Shown here: positions 34,101 through 41,934 of the stretch, one piece after another
How positions within the stretch are numbered: position 1 is the stretch's first letter
Layout: each line of letters starts with the position of its first letter
Source: CAYLRU01 sp964386565
Lineage (GTDB): Bacteria > Desulfobacterota > Desulfobacteria > Desulfobacterales > UBA5616
Direction: 5' to 3'
Assembly (NCBI GenBank): GCA_964386565.1
Contig: CAYLRU010000020.1
Coordinates: 1-51,571 of the forward strand
DNA: 51,571 bases
Notes under the pieces: generated by a model
Databases searched by the model: none
What the model saw: the letters and a program-made list of their open reading frames with translations, nothing else
Told to the model about the DNA's origin: nothing
Position numbers and translations under genes: made by a program

Positions 34101-34637
34101 ATGCAAAACGATGTGATGTTCGCCGGTTTCGGCGGTCAGGGAATATTGCTGATGGGAAGTATTCTGGCACATGCTGCCATGGATTTGGGATATGAAGTGG
34201 CCTGGGTTCCCTCATACGGCGCGGAAATGCGCGGGGGCACGGCAAACTGCACGGTGGTCATCGGCGACAGGCCCATCGGCTCTCCGATCATCAGGAATCC
34301 CCAGCATCTGGTCGCCATGAATCTGCCGTCACTGGAGAAATATGCGCCCAAAGTGAAACCCAACGGTGTTGTTCTCATTAACAGTTCTCTCATTTCCGTC
34401 GGTTCCGGTCGTACGGACGTGGATGAGCTGAAGGTCCCGGCAAATGACATCGCCATCAAAGTCGGAACGGTAAAAGCGGCGAATATCGTAGCCCTGGCCG
34501 CATTTGTCGAGAGAAGTAAAATCGTTGATATGGATGTCTTCAAATCATGCGTCAAAAACGAATTTAAAATGAATGAGAAATTGATCGATTTGAATATGAA
34601 GGCCATGGAGGAAGGCATAAAGGCTGCGGGGCGATAG
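34101..34637 (+). CDS. korC: 2-oxoacid:ferredoxin oxidoreductase, gamma subunit
   Basis: The gamma subunit completes the D-A-B-C heterotetramer. The 178-residue product has the family N-terminus FAGFGGQGILLMGSILAHAA, then WVPSYGAEMRGGTANCTVVI and a C-terminal helical part with ANIVALAAF. The ATG at 34101 is preceded by AGGAGGATCA. It is followed 54 nt later by hisC, which may share the transcript. Confidence 0.92.
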   Translation: MQNDVMFAGFGGQGILLMGSILAHAAMDLGYEVAWVPSYGAEMRGGTANCTVVIGDRPIGSPIIRNPQHLVAMNLPSLEKYAPKVKPNGVVLINSSLISVGSGRTDVDELKVPANDIAIKVGTVKAANIVALAAFVERSKIVDMDVFKSCVKNEFKMNEKLIDLNMKAMEEGIKAAGR

Positions 34638-34691
34638 ATCTGCCACGGCATTGTCAGAACGTTTAAAGGAAGGTGGTTGTTTAAAGTCGTA

Positions 34692-35783
34692 ATGAAATTT
34701 TCCGTTTCCGATTCCATCCTGACCATAAAACCCTATGTGCCCGGGAAACCCCTTGAAGAACTTGAACGGGAATACGGTATAAAAGATTCCATTAAACTGG
34801 CATCCAACGAGAATCCGTTGGGCCCTTCGCCCATGGCCGTGGATGCCGTCAGAAAAGCCCTTTCCGGATTGAACCGGTACCCCGACGGCAGCGGCCGCGA
34901 ATTGATCCGAAAGCTGGCCCGAAAGCATGGTGTCGCCCCCCGAAACATTGTTCTGGGAAACGGTTCCGACGACATCATCGGAATGCTGGCACTGACGTTT
35001 CTTAATCCCGGCAACGAGGTCGTATTGCCCAGGCCTTCTTTTCTGATGTACGAAATCGCGGTGAAAAGTGCGGATGCCGTGCCGGTTTATGTGCCGTTGA
35101 ATGCGTTCCTGTCCATAGATCTTGACAGGATCAGGGAGAAAATCACGCCGGCAACGCGGATGGTTTTTCTGTGCAACCCGAACAATCCGACAGGAACGAC
35201 CGTCACGGACGGGGAAATGGAAGCGTTTATAAGGAGCATCCCGGATCATATCATCGTTGTAGTGGACGAAGCCTACATCGAATTCGTCAGGGATAAACGT
35301 TGTTCCAGCACCGTCCGCCTTGTAAACGAAACAAGTCCCGTCGTAACGTTAAGGACGTTTTCAAAGGCATACGGACTTGCCGGATTAAGAGTGGGATACG
35401 GCATCATGGCCGGGGACGTCGCGGACCTTCTCAACCGGGTAAGGCAACCGTTTAATATCAACTCCCTGGGTCTGGCCGGGGCCGCCGCAGCCTTGGAAGA
35501 CACGTTGTTTTTTGAAAAAACAATCAAATTGATCCATGAGGGGCTTGATGATCTCTGCCGGGCCCTGGACCGGCTCAACATCCCGTATTTTCCCACCCAG
35601 GCCAATTTTTTCCTCATCGATGTGGGGATGGACGCCGACGAGGTGTTCGAGAACCTGCTGAAACAGGGTGTCATCGTCAGATCCATGGTTTCTTACGGGT
35701 TTCCCACGTATATTCGGGTCAACGTGGGGCTGCCCGGGGAAAACAGGCGATTGGTCGATGCACTGAAAACGGTTTTGGGATGA
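34692..35783 (+). CDS. hisC: Histidinol-phosphate aminotransferase
   Basis: HisC transfers an amino group from glutamate to imidazole-acetol phosphate in histidine synthesis, using PLP. The product shows LASNENPLGPSP, RYPDGSGRELIRKLA, GNGSDDIIG, CNPNNPTGT, VVDEAYIEF and the PLP lysine in TFSKAYGLAGLRVGYG. The ATG at 34692 gives 363 residues; a TTG at 34677 with AAGGA 6 nt upstream would add five and is the better-signalled start. The stop overlaps the cmk start (ATGA), so the two are coupled. Other his genes are not here. Confidence 0.93.
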   Translation: MKFSVSDSILTIKPYVPGKPLEELEREYGIKDSIKLASNENPLGPSPMAVDAVRKALSGLNRYPDGSGRELIRKLARKHGVAPRNIVLGNGSDDIIGMLALTFLNPGNEVVLPRPSFLMYEIAVKSADAVPVYVPLNAFLSIDLDRIREKITPATRMVFLCNPNNPTGTTVTDGEMEAFIRSIPDHIIVVVDEAYIEFVRDKRCSSTVRLVNETSPVVTLRTFSKAYGLAGLRVGYGIMAGDVADLLNRVRQPFNINSLGLAGAAAALEDTLFFEKTIKLIHEGLDDLCRALDRLNIPYFPTQANFFLIDVGMDADEVFENLLKQGVIVRSMVSYGFPTYIRVNVGLPGENRRLVDALKTVLG

Positions 35784-36457
35784 TGGGAAACAAGATCGTG
35801 ATCACCATCGACGGGCCGGCAGGTGCGGGGAAAACAACGGTCAGCCGTTTACTCGCCCGGCACCTGGGTTACACATACGTGGATACCGGTGCGTTGTACC
35901 GGGGCGTTGCGTTTAAAGTGAAAGAAATGGGCATAAACCCGGAAGATGACGAGGCTCTTTCCCGCTTGTGCGCCCGGTTGGATATGAAATTGGAAGTCGT
36001 TGAAAACACCCTTTGCCTCATCGTGGACGGCAGGGATGTGACGGGAAGCATCAGGACGCCGGAGATCACCATGCTCGCGTCTGCCGTATCCGCCCGTCCG
36101 GCGGTCAGGCGTTACCTGCTGGATGTTCAGCGTGAAATGGGCTATAAAAAAGGGGCGGTATTTGAAGGCCGGGATATGGGAACCGTGGTTTTCCCGGAAG
36201 CGGAAGTCAAATTTTATCTGGATGCATCACCAGGGCAAAGAGCTGCCAGGCGCTACCGGGAGCTGTGCCATGACCCGGCCGTTACGCTGGAACAGGTTGA
36301 AGCCGACATGGCAAAACGGGACAAAGACGACAGCACCAGGGATTTGGCACCTTTAAGGCCGGCCAAAGACGCGATCATCATTGACTCATCCGACAAGCCC
36401 GTTGAAAAAGTCGTCGAAATCATGCTGTCCCATGTGAACAGACGTCTTGAAAGATAA
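35780..36457 (+). CDS. cmk: Cytidylate kinase
   Basis: Cmk phosphorylates CMP and dCMP for nucleic acid synthesis. The 225-residue protein starts with the P-loop IDGPAGAGKTTVSRLLA, then YVDTGALYRGVAFK, FEGRDMGTVVFP (NMP binding) and a C-terminal KRDKDDSTRDLAPLRPA lid. Two ATGs (35780 and 35783) overlap the hisC stop. It precedes rpsA, the usual cmk-rpsA order, with a 130-nt spacer. Confidence 0.97.
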   Translation: MMGNKIVITIDGPAGAGKTTVSRLLARHLGYTYVDTGALYRGVAFKVKEMGINPEDDEALSRLCARLDMKLEVVENTLCLIVDGRDVTGSIRTPEITMLASAVSARPAVRRYLLDVQREMGYKKGAVFEGRDMGTVVFPEAEVKFYLDASPGQRAARRYRELCHDPAVTLEQVEADMAKRDKDDSTRDLAPLRPAKDAIIIDSSDKPVEKVVEIMLSHVNRRLER

Positions 36458-36532
36458 ACCTGGATGGACCATAAAATTTCTTAAATAACCGTTGTGTTTT
36501 TTTTTTTCGTTTGGTAGTGAATATCAGTTATG

Positions 36533-36545
36533 CTGGAAATTCCAG
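36533..36545. promoter_or_regulatory. Inverted repeat in the rpsA leader
   Basis: CTGGAA-A-TTCCAG is a perfect inverted repeat about a central A, 42 nt before the rpsA start. A long T-run (36497-36507) lies upstream of it. It may be a regulator site or part of an autoregulatory leader. Confidence 0.35.
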
Positions 36546-36587
36546 TTTATCGGCATAAAAATAAGGTTTAGGGGGTATTTAATTTAA

Positions 36588-38435
36588 ATGGAAATTTCAA
36601 CTGAAAACAACTCAACCGGTGGTTTAGACCACAACCAACCGTCCGGCGGTCCTGACCGGACAGAACCAACCCATACCGCAGCAAATGACGACAATCCGCA
36701 ACAGGAAGCAAGGGAAGGTCAAAGCGACCAACCAGGTGTTCCGGAAATTTCAGGGGAAGATGACATGGCATCCCTCATGGAGATGTATGAGGAAAGCTTC
36801 AAGCGGTTCGCCGAAGGGGAGGTCGTTACCGGCAGAATCATCTCCGTTGACAAGGACCATGTGCTCGTGGATATCGGTTACAAATCCGAAGGACAGATCC
36901 GGATACAGGAATTCAAGGATGAAAACGGTGTTGTCAATGCCGAAGTGGGGGACACCGTCGAAGTCATGGTGGAGTGGTGGGATGACGAAAATGAAGTGGT
37001 GATATTATCCAAGGAGAAAGCGGAAAAAGTCAAGGTCTGGGATGATATCAAAAAAGCCTATGAAAATGAAGCTCCCGTGGAAGGGGTCATTATCAACCGC
37101 GTTAAGGGCGGTTTTTCGGTGGATATCGGCATCCAGGCATTTCTGCCCGGTTCCCAGGCCGATTTAAGGCCGATTCGAGACCTGGATGAAATGGTCGGAA
37201 AAACATTTTCATTCAAGATCTTGAAATACAACCGAAAGAGAAGCAACATCGTTCTTTCCCGTCGGGCCATACTTGAAGAGGAGCGGGAGGCCAAGCGGTC
37301 TGAAACGCTGGCAACCCTTTCCGAAGGCGCCGTCGTGGAAGGCGTGGTGAAAAATATAACGGAATACGGTGTTTTCGTTGATTTGGGGGGAGTGGACGGT
37401 CTTCTCCATATTACGGATATTTCGTGGGGCCGCGTCAAGCATCCGTCCGAGATTTTTTCGGTGGGAGATCACATTACCGTCAAGGTCCTCAATTTTGATG
37501 AAGAAAAAGAGCGCGTTTCCCTGGGTATCAAGCAATTGACCGAAGATCCGTGGGCCACGGCAAATGAGAAGTATCCCGTGGGCGCCAGGGTCAAGGGAGT
37601 TATCGTCAGCCTGACGGACTATGGTGCTTTTGTGGAACTGGAGGAAGGCATCGAGGGGCTGATCCATGTATCCGAGATGTCATGGACACGTAAAATCAGG
37701 CATCCGTCAAAGATCGTGTCGGTGGGAGAAGAGATCGAAGCCGTTGTCCTGGATATCAAACCGGAAAGCCGTCGAATCTCCCTGGGCATGAAACAGGTGA
37801 GGCCCAACCCGTGGGATGTGATCAGTGAAAAATATCCGGTTGGAACGACCATTGAAGGAAAGATAAAAAACATTACGGATTTCGGTCTTTTTATCGGAAT
37901 CGATGAAGGGATTGACGGATTGGTTCACATATCGGACATTTCCTGGACCAAACGGATTAAACATCCTTCCGAACTCTTTAAAAAAGGAGATATTATCCAG
38001 GCCATCGTATTGGATATCGAAAAAGAGCAGGAACGATTTTCACTGGGGATCAAGCAGTTACAGCCGGATCCCTGGAAAACCGTTGAAGAGCGGTATACGG
38101 TGGGTACCGAAATCACCGGAACGATCACCAATGTGACGGATTTCGGTATTTTTGTGGAACTTGAAGAGGGGATCGAGGGGCTGATTCATATTTCGGAAGT
38201 AACCAAAGGGAAGGTCAAGAATCCCCTGGAAAACTATCAGGTCGGAGACGAAATTACAGCCGGTGTGATGAACATCAACAGTGAGGAAAGGCGGATCGGC
38301 CTGTCCATAAAGCGGCTTGAGATGGAAAGCGAGCAGGAATTGCTCAGTGAATATATCAGCAATGCCGGGCCCAATACATCAACCTTCGGCGAAATATTGA
38401 GAGAGAACCTCCAGGGCAAACTGCAGGAAGATTAA
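36588..38435 (+). CDS. rpsA: 30S ribosomal protein S1
   Basis: S1 binds mRNA and helps initiation on structured leaders. The 615-residue protein carries six S1 (OB-fold) repeats starting near residues 77, 160, 246, 331, 419 and 505, with the last four most alike (NITDFGLFIG, GLIHISE). The first 60 residues are an extra acidic, Gln/Pro/Asp-rich extension before MASLMEMYEESFKRFAEGE, where standard S1 proteins begin. An alternative start at that methionine (36765) is therefore possible. AGGGGGT is about 12 nt upstream of the first ATG. The next gene, sppA, is 61 nt away. Confidence 0.96.
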   Translation: MEISTENNSTGGLDHNQPSGGPDRTEPTHTAANDDNPQQEAREGQSDQPGVPEISGEDDMASLMEMYEESFKRFAEGEVVTGRIISVDKDHVLVDIGYKSEGQIRIQEFKDENGVVNAEVGDTVEVMVEWWDDENEVVILSKEKAEKVKVWDDIKKAYENEAPVEGVIINRVKGGFSVDIGIQAFLPGSQADLRPIRDLDEMVGKTFSFKILKYNRKRSNIVLSRRAILEEEREAKRSETLATLSEGAVVEGVVKNITEYGVFVDLGGVDGLLHITDISWGRVKHPSEIFSVGDHITVKVLNFDEEKERVSLGIKQLTEDPWATANEKYPVGARVKGVIVSLTDYGAFVELEEGIEGLIHVSEMSWTRKIRHPSKIVSVGEEIEAVVLDIKPESRRISLGMKQVRPNPWDVISEKYPVGTTIEGKIKNITDFGLFIGIDEGIDGLVHISDISWTKRIKHPSELFKKGDIIQAIVLDIEKEQERFSLGIKQLQPDPWKTVEERYTVGTEITGTITNVTDFGIFVELEEGIEGLIHISEVTKGKVKNPLENYQVGDEITAGVMNINSEERRIGLSIKRLEMESEQELLSEYISNAGPNTSTFGEILRENLQGKLQED

Positions 38436-38457
38436 CCCGGCTCGTGATCAGAAGGAG

Positions 38458-38492
38458 TTTCAAAACCCGAAACCAAAAACCCGAAATCAACA
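38458..38492. repeat. Degenerate heptanucleotide array between rpsA and sppA
   Basis: The bases divide into 7-nt units CAAAACC, CGAAACC, AAAAACC, CGAAATC, AACATCG. They lie between an AAGGAG sequence at 38452-38457 and the sppA ATG at 38497, so they separate a good ribosome-binding site from the start. Confidence 0.5.
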
Positions 38493-38496
38493 TCGC

Positions 38497-39396
38497 ATGT
38501 TCAGTCGAAGACATCCTTATTTGTTTTTTCTGTTATGCATTTCCTCCCTGTTCACGGCGGCGGTGGTTTTCATGTCCGCTGTTATGGCCGTCGGCATGAA
38601 AAGCGCCGGATTATCAGAGCTGGTGGATGCCGGGGGGACGCGCGTCGGTATTGTTGAAATCGTCGGCATTATTGCCGAAGCCGATGAGATCATAAACAAC
38701 ATTAAACGCTTCTGCGATGATGATACGATAGAAGCCATTGTGCTTCGGATAGACTCTCCGGGCGGTGGCGTGGCGCCGTCCCAGGAGATTTACCGGGAAG
38801 TGTCAAAAGCCGTGGAAAAGAAGACCGTTGTCGCATCAATGGGATCGGTGGCCGCATCCGGCGGATATTATGTGGCTGCCGGGGCGGACAAGATCATGGC
38901 CAACCCGGGAACCATTACGGGAAGCATCGGCGTCATTATGGGATATACCAATTTTGAGGAGCTGTTGAAAAAAATCGGATTGACGCCGGTGGTCATCAAG
39001 AGCGGTAAATACAAGGACATGGGTTCGCCGGCCCGGGAAATGTCCGACGATGAAAGAAAAATTCTTCAGGACTTCACCGACCAGGTCCACCGGCAGTTTG
39101 TCGACGCCATCATTGAAGGCCGGAAACTTGACCGTTCGGTGGTTGAAACCATTGCGGACGGCAGAATCATGACCGGTGAAACAGCCCGGACACTGGGCCT
39201 TGTCGACGAACTGGGAAATTTCGAGGATGCTGTTGCCCTTGCAGGTGAACTTGCCGGAATTCAGGGAAAAATCACCAAGGTTTATCCACCTGAAAAACGA
39301 CTTTCGTTTATAAAGTACCTGGCCGGTAAATCCTTCAGTGAAATTAAAAACCGCATCATCAATTCCGATTTATCAGTGGGATATGTTTTGAAGTAA
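38497..39396 (+). CDS. sppA: Signal peptide peptidase SppA, short form
   Basis: SppA degrades leftover signal peptides in the inner membrane. The 299-residue product has an N-terminal membrane helix (about 8-30) and one protease domain, with LRIDSPGGGVAPSQEIY, the nucleophile S121 in ASGGYYVAAGADKI, TGSIGVI, and the SGKYKDMGSPAR segment near 170-180 that carries the general-base lysine. It is half the length of E. coli SppA, as in Gram-positives and other short-form SppA. No ribosome-binding site lies at the usual distance. Confidence 0.92.
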   Translation: MFSRRHPYLFFLLCISSLFTAAVVFMSAVMAVGMKSAGLSELVDAGGTRVGIVEIVGIIAEADEIINNIKRFCDDDTIEAIVLRIDSPGGGVAPSQEIYREVSKAVEKKTVVASMGSVAASGGYYVAAGADKIMANPGTITGSIGVIMGYTNFEELLKKIGLTPVVIKSGKYKDMGSPAREMSDDERKILQDFTDQVHRQFVDAIIEGRKLDRSVVETIADGRIMTGETARTLGLVDELGNFEDAVALAGELAGIQGKITKVYPPEKRLSFIKYLAGKSFSEIKNRIINSDLSVGYVLK

Positions 39397-39421
39397 TGGG
39401 TTTTAAGTGATTTGGCTTATT

Positions 39422-40030
39422 TTATTCGAATTCGCTCACATCTCCCAATCCCTTCCGAATCACCTCCGGTTCATCCTGGATGAGGGAAATCACGCTGGAC
39501 GGTCGGCCGGGTACGGGTCCGCCGTCGATCACCACATCCAGTTGATGCTGAAGATAATCATGGATTAACGAAGGTTCGTTCAATATCTCACCGGTTGCCA
39601 GTTTCGCCGACGTTGAAATGACGGGATTGCCCAGGCCGTTGACAAGCTCGATGCAGATATTGTGATCCGGAACGCGGATACCGGCGGTTTTGCGTTTGGT
39701 CAGCATGATTTTCGGTACCAGTTTTGATCCTTCAAGGATAAACGTATACGGTCCGGGCAGCAGGCGTTTCATGGTTTTGTAAGCATAATTGGATACTTTT
39801 GCGTAATCGCTGATATTTTTCAAATCAGAACAGATGAAACTGAAGGGTTTGTTTTTATTTCTCTGGCGCAGAAGATAAATTTTTTCGATGGCCTTCTTGT
39901 TCATGATATCGCAGCCGATACCATAATGGGTATCTGTTGGGTAAGCGATCAATCCGCCCTGTTTTAAAATTTCAACCACCCGCTGGATCTGGCGTTGCTG
40001 CGGGTTTATGGGATTGATTTTAAGCAGCAT
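39422..40030 (-). CDS. YciO-type L-threonylcarbamoyladenylate synthase family protein
   Basis: The Sua5/YciO/YrdC family makes the threonylcarbamoyl-AMP used for the t6A tRNA modification. The 202-residue product has NPQQRQIQRVVEILKQGGL, AYPTDTHYGIGCD, LLPGPYTFILEGS, KRKTAGIRVPDH and a C-terminal VIRKGLGDVSEFE. These match the YciO branch more than TsaC. The start at 40030 is preferred over a longer frame to 40144. It is divergent from guaB and convergent with sppA. Whether it is the cell's only t6A synthase cannot be judged here. Confidence 0.88.
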   Translation of the reverse strand: MLLKINPINPQQRQIQRVVEILKQGGLIAYPTDTHYGIGCDIMNKKAIEKIYLLRQRNKNKPFSFICSDLKNISDYAKVSNYAYKTMKRLLPGPYTFILEGSKLVPKIMLTKRKTAGIRVPDHNICIELVNGLGNPVISTSAKLATGEILNEPSLIHDYLQHQLDVVIDGGPVPGRPSSVISLIQDEPEVIRKGLGDVSEFE

Positions 40031-40188
40031 GGCAATATCTCGTATTATTGATTTATTTAATGATATTTCATATTTGCCGACAATGTCATGTTTTCGGAAG
40101 AAAGTCAATAAAATGGCCCCGGCAAATAAATGATTGCTAAACAAGACGCCTTTTGTTATTTTAGATTGTTATTTCGGAAGCCCAAATT

Positions 40189-40300
40189 GATGAATTTGTA
40201 TAAAGTCGAGTTCATCAGGTTTTGAGCGCGCGGTTTTAAGTGTTAAGATTAAAAATTTAATAAAATACCAAATACTTGAAACCTGAAACGTAAAGCTTGG
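40189..40300 (-). repeat. Dispersed intergenic repeat, copy E
   Basis: This copy has the same orientation as copy D. It starts with a hairpin, GATGAATTTG-N8-CGAGTTCATC, that keeps pairing through G-U changes relative to copy A. It shares GGTTTTAAGTGTTAAGAT with D and continues AATAAAATACCAAATACTTG. The far hairpin is decayed. It lies in the divergent yciO-guaB spacer, about 35 nt before guaB. Confidence 0.75.
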
Positions 40301-40334
40301 AATTCATGATAATCCTTTTTCCGGAGGAACGTTA

Positions 40335-41798
40335 ATGATCAATTTGCCGCCCGAAGAAGCGTATTCGTTTGATGATGTTTTATTAATACCGAGTTATTCC
40401 GATGTGTTGCCGAAAGATGTGGACACATCGACACGTCTGACAAAAAACTTGTCCTTAAGCATTCCTATTGTCAGCGCCGCCATGGATACCGTCACCGAAT
40501 CCAGGACCGCCATTACCATGGCCCGTGAAGGGGGGATCGGATTCATTCATCGGAATATGAGTATCAAAAGCCAGGTCATGGAGGTGGACAAGGTAAAAAA
40601 ATCTGAAAGCGGTATGATTGTTGATCCGGTGACCATAAATCCCGAACAGAAGGTCCATGAAGTCATGGACCTGATGCAGAGATACCATATTTCAGGGGTG
40701 CCCGTGACAAAAGGCGATCAACTGGTGGGCATCGTGACCAACAGGGATTTGAGATTCGAAACCGATCTGGAAAAAAAGGTAGCCGATGTCATGACAAAGG
40801 ATAACCTGATCAAGGTCTCCGAGGGTATATCCCTGGAAGAGTCGAAGAAACTGCTCCATCAGCATCGTATCGAAAAACTTCTCGTTGTGGACGGAAAAGA
40901 CAAACTCATCGGGATGATTACGATCAAGGATATTGAAAAGATCAGGAAATACCCCAAAGCCTGCAAGGATGACCGGGGTCGGCTGAGGGTGGGCGGCGCC
41001 GTAGGCGTTGGTGAGGACATGGAAGAGCGGACGGAACAATTATTGAGGGCAGGGGCGGATGTCATCCTCATCGACACCTCCCACGGGCATTCCAGAAATG
41101 TCATCGATGCCGTTAAAATGTTGAAGGGAAACTTTAAAGATCTGGAACTGATTGCCGGAAACGTGGGAACGGGCAAGGGCGCCGAAGACCTGATCAAGGC
41201 CGGGGTGGATGCCGTTAAGGTGGGCATCGGGCCGGGATCCATCTGTACCACCCGGATTGTAGCCGGTGTGGGTGTGCCCCAGATTACCGCTATTTTAGAC
41301 TGCAGGTCCGCCTGCATCAAGTCCGATGTTCCCCTGATTGCGGACGGCGGCGTAAAGTTTTCAGGAGATATTACAAAGGCGATCGGTGCCGGTGCCGATT
41401 CCGTGATGATCGGCAGTCTGTTTGCGGGGACCGATGAAAGCCCGGGTGAATCCATCTTTTTCCAGGGCCGAAGCTACAAGGTCTACCGGGGGATGGGGTC
41501 ACTGGAGGCCATGAAAAAGGGCAGCAGGGACCGGTATTATCAGACTGAAATGGAAGAAGACGACAAACTGGTCCCCGAGGGCATCGTGGGCCGAGTTCCC
41601 TACCGGGGCAGCCTGTCCGCAAATATCTTTCAACTGATGGGGGGGCTGAGAGCGGGAATGGGCTACGTGGGATGCCGCACCCTGTCGGAACTTCGTGAAA
41701 AAGCCAGGTTCATGAAGATCAGCACCGCCGGCATGCGGGAAAGCCACGTCCACGACGTCATCATCACGAAAGAGGCCCCGAACTACCGGTTGGATTAA
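40335..41798 (+). CDS. guaB: Inosine-5'-monophosphate dehydrogenase
   Basis: GuaB oxidises IMP to XMP with NAD, the committed step to GMP. The 487-residue protein has the barrel start FDDVLLIPSYSDVLP, two CBS domains inserted about 95-205, the active-site C304 in GPGSICTTR, ADGGVKFSGD, and the flap with YRGMGSLEAM. GGAGG lies 6 nt before the ATG. Repeat copy E lies upstream. guaA is not adjacent. The usual NVAT after the barrel strand reads NVGTGKG here, a small departure. Confidence 0.97.
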   Translation: MINLPPEEAYSFDDVLLIPSYSDVLPKDVDTSTRLTKNLSLSIPIVSAAMDTVTESRTAITMAREGGIGFIHRNMSIKSQVMEVDKVKKSESGMIVDPVTINPEQKVHEVMDLMQRYHISGVPVTKGDQLVGIVTNRDLRFETDLEKKVADVMTKDNLIKVSEGISLEESKKLLHQHRIEKLLVVDGKDKLIGMITIKDIEKIRKYPKACKDDRGRLRVGGAVGVGEDMEERTEQLLRAGADVILIDTSHGHSRNVIDAVKMLKGNFKDLELIAGNVGTGKGAEDLIKAGVDAVKVGIGPGSICTTRIVAGVGVPQITAILDCRSACIKSDVPLIADGGVKFSGDITKAIGAGADSVMIGSLFAGTDESPGESIFFQGRSYKVYRGMGSLEAMKKGSRDRYYQTEMEEDDKLVPEGIVGRVPYRGSLSANIFQLMGGLRAGMGYVGCRTLSELREKARFMKISTAGMRESHVHDVIITKEAPNYRLD

Positions 41799-41802
41799 AA
41801 TC

Positions 41803-41925
41803 AGGTGTTTAGACTGTAGGTGTTTAAGGCTCGGTTGTTTTCGTCTGCACCCTTAAAAACCGACTGGCTGAACACCTATGCCCCATAACCCATTATCCAA
41901 GACCAGTACCCGATAACCGATACCA
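41803..41925 (+). repeat. guaB-dnaE spacer: imperfect hairpin and heptanucleotide array
   Basis: AGGTGTTTA occurs twice (41803-41811 and 41818-41826). AGGTGTT (41818-41824) pairs with AACACCT (41871-41877), and inner CGGTT pairs with AACCG, forming a long imperfect hairpin without a T-tract. From about 41881 the bases follow a 7-nt rhythm: CCCATAA, CCCATTA, TCCAAGA, CCAGTAC, CCGATAA, CCGATAC. Confidence 0.5.
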
Positions 41926-41934
41926 GAAGGAACA

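Noticed and set aside
34545..35249. A 234-residue reverse-strand frame across korC and hisC
   Set aside because: Shadow of two well-supported forward genes.
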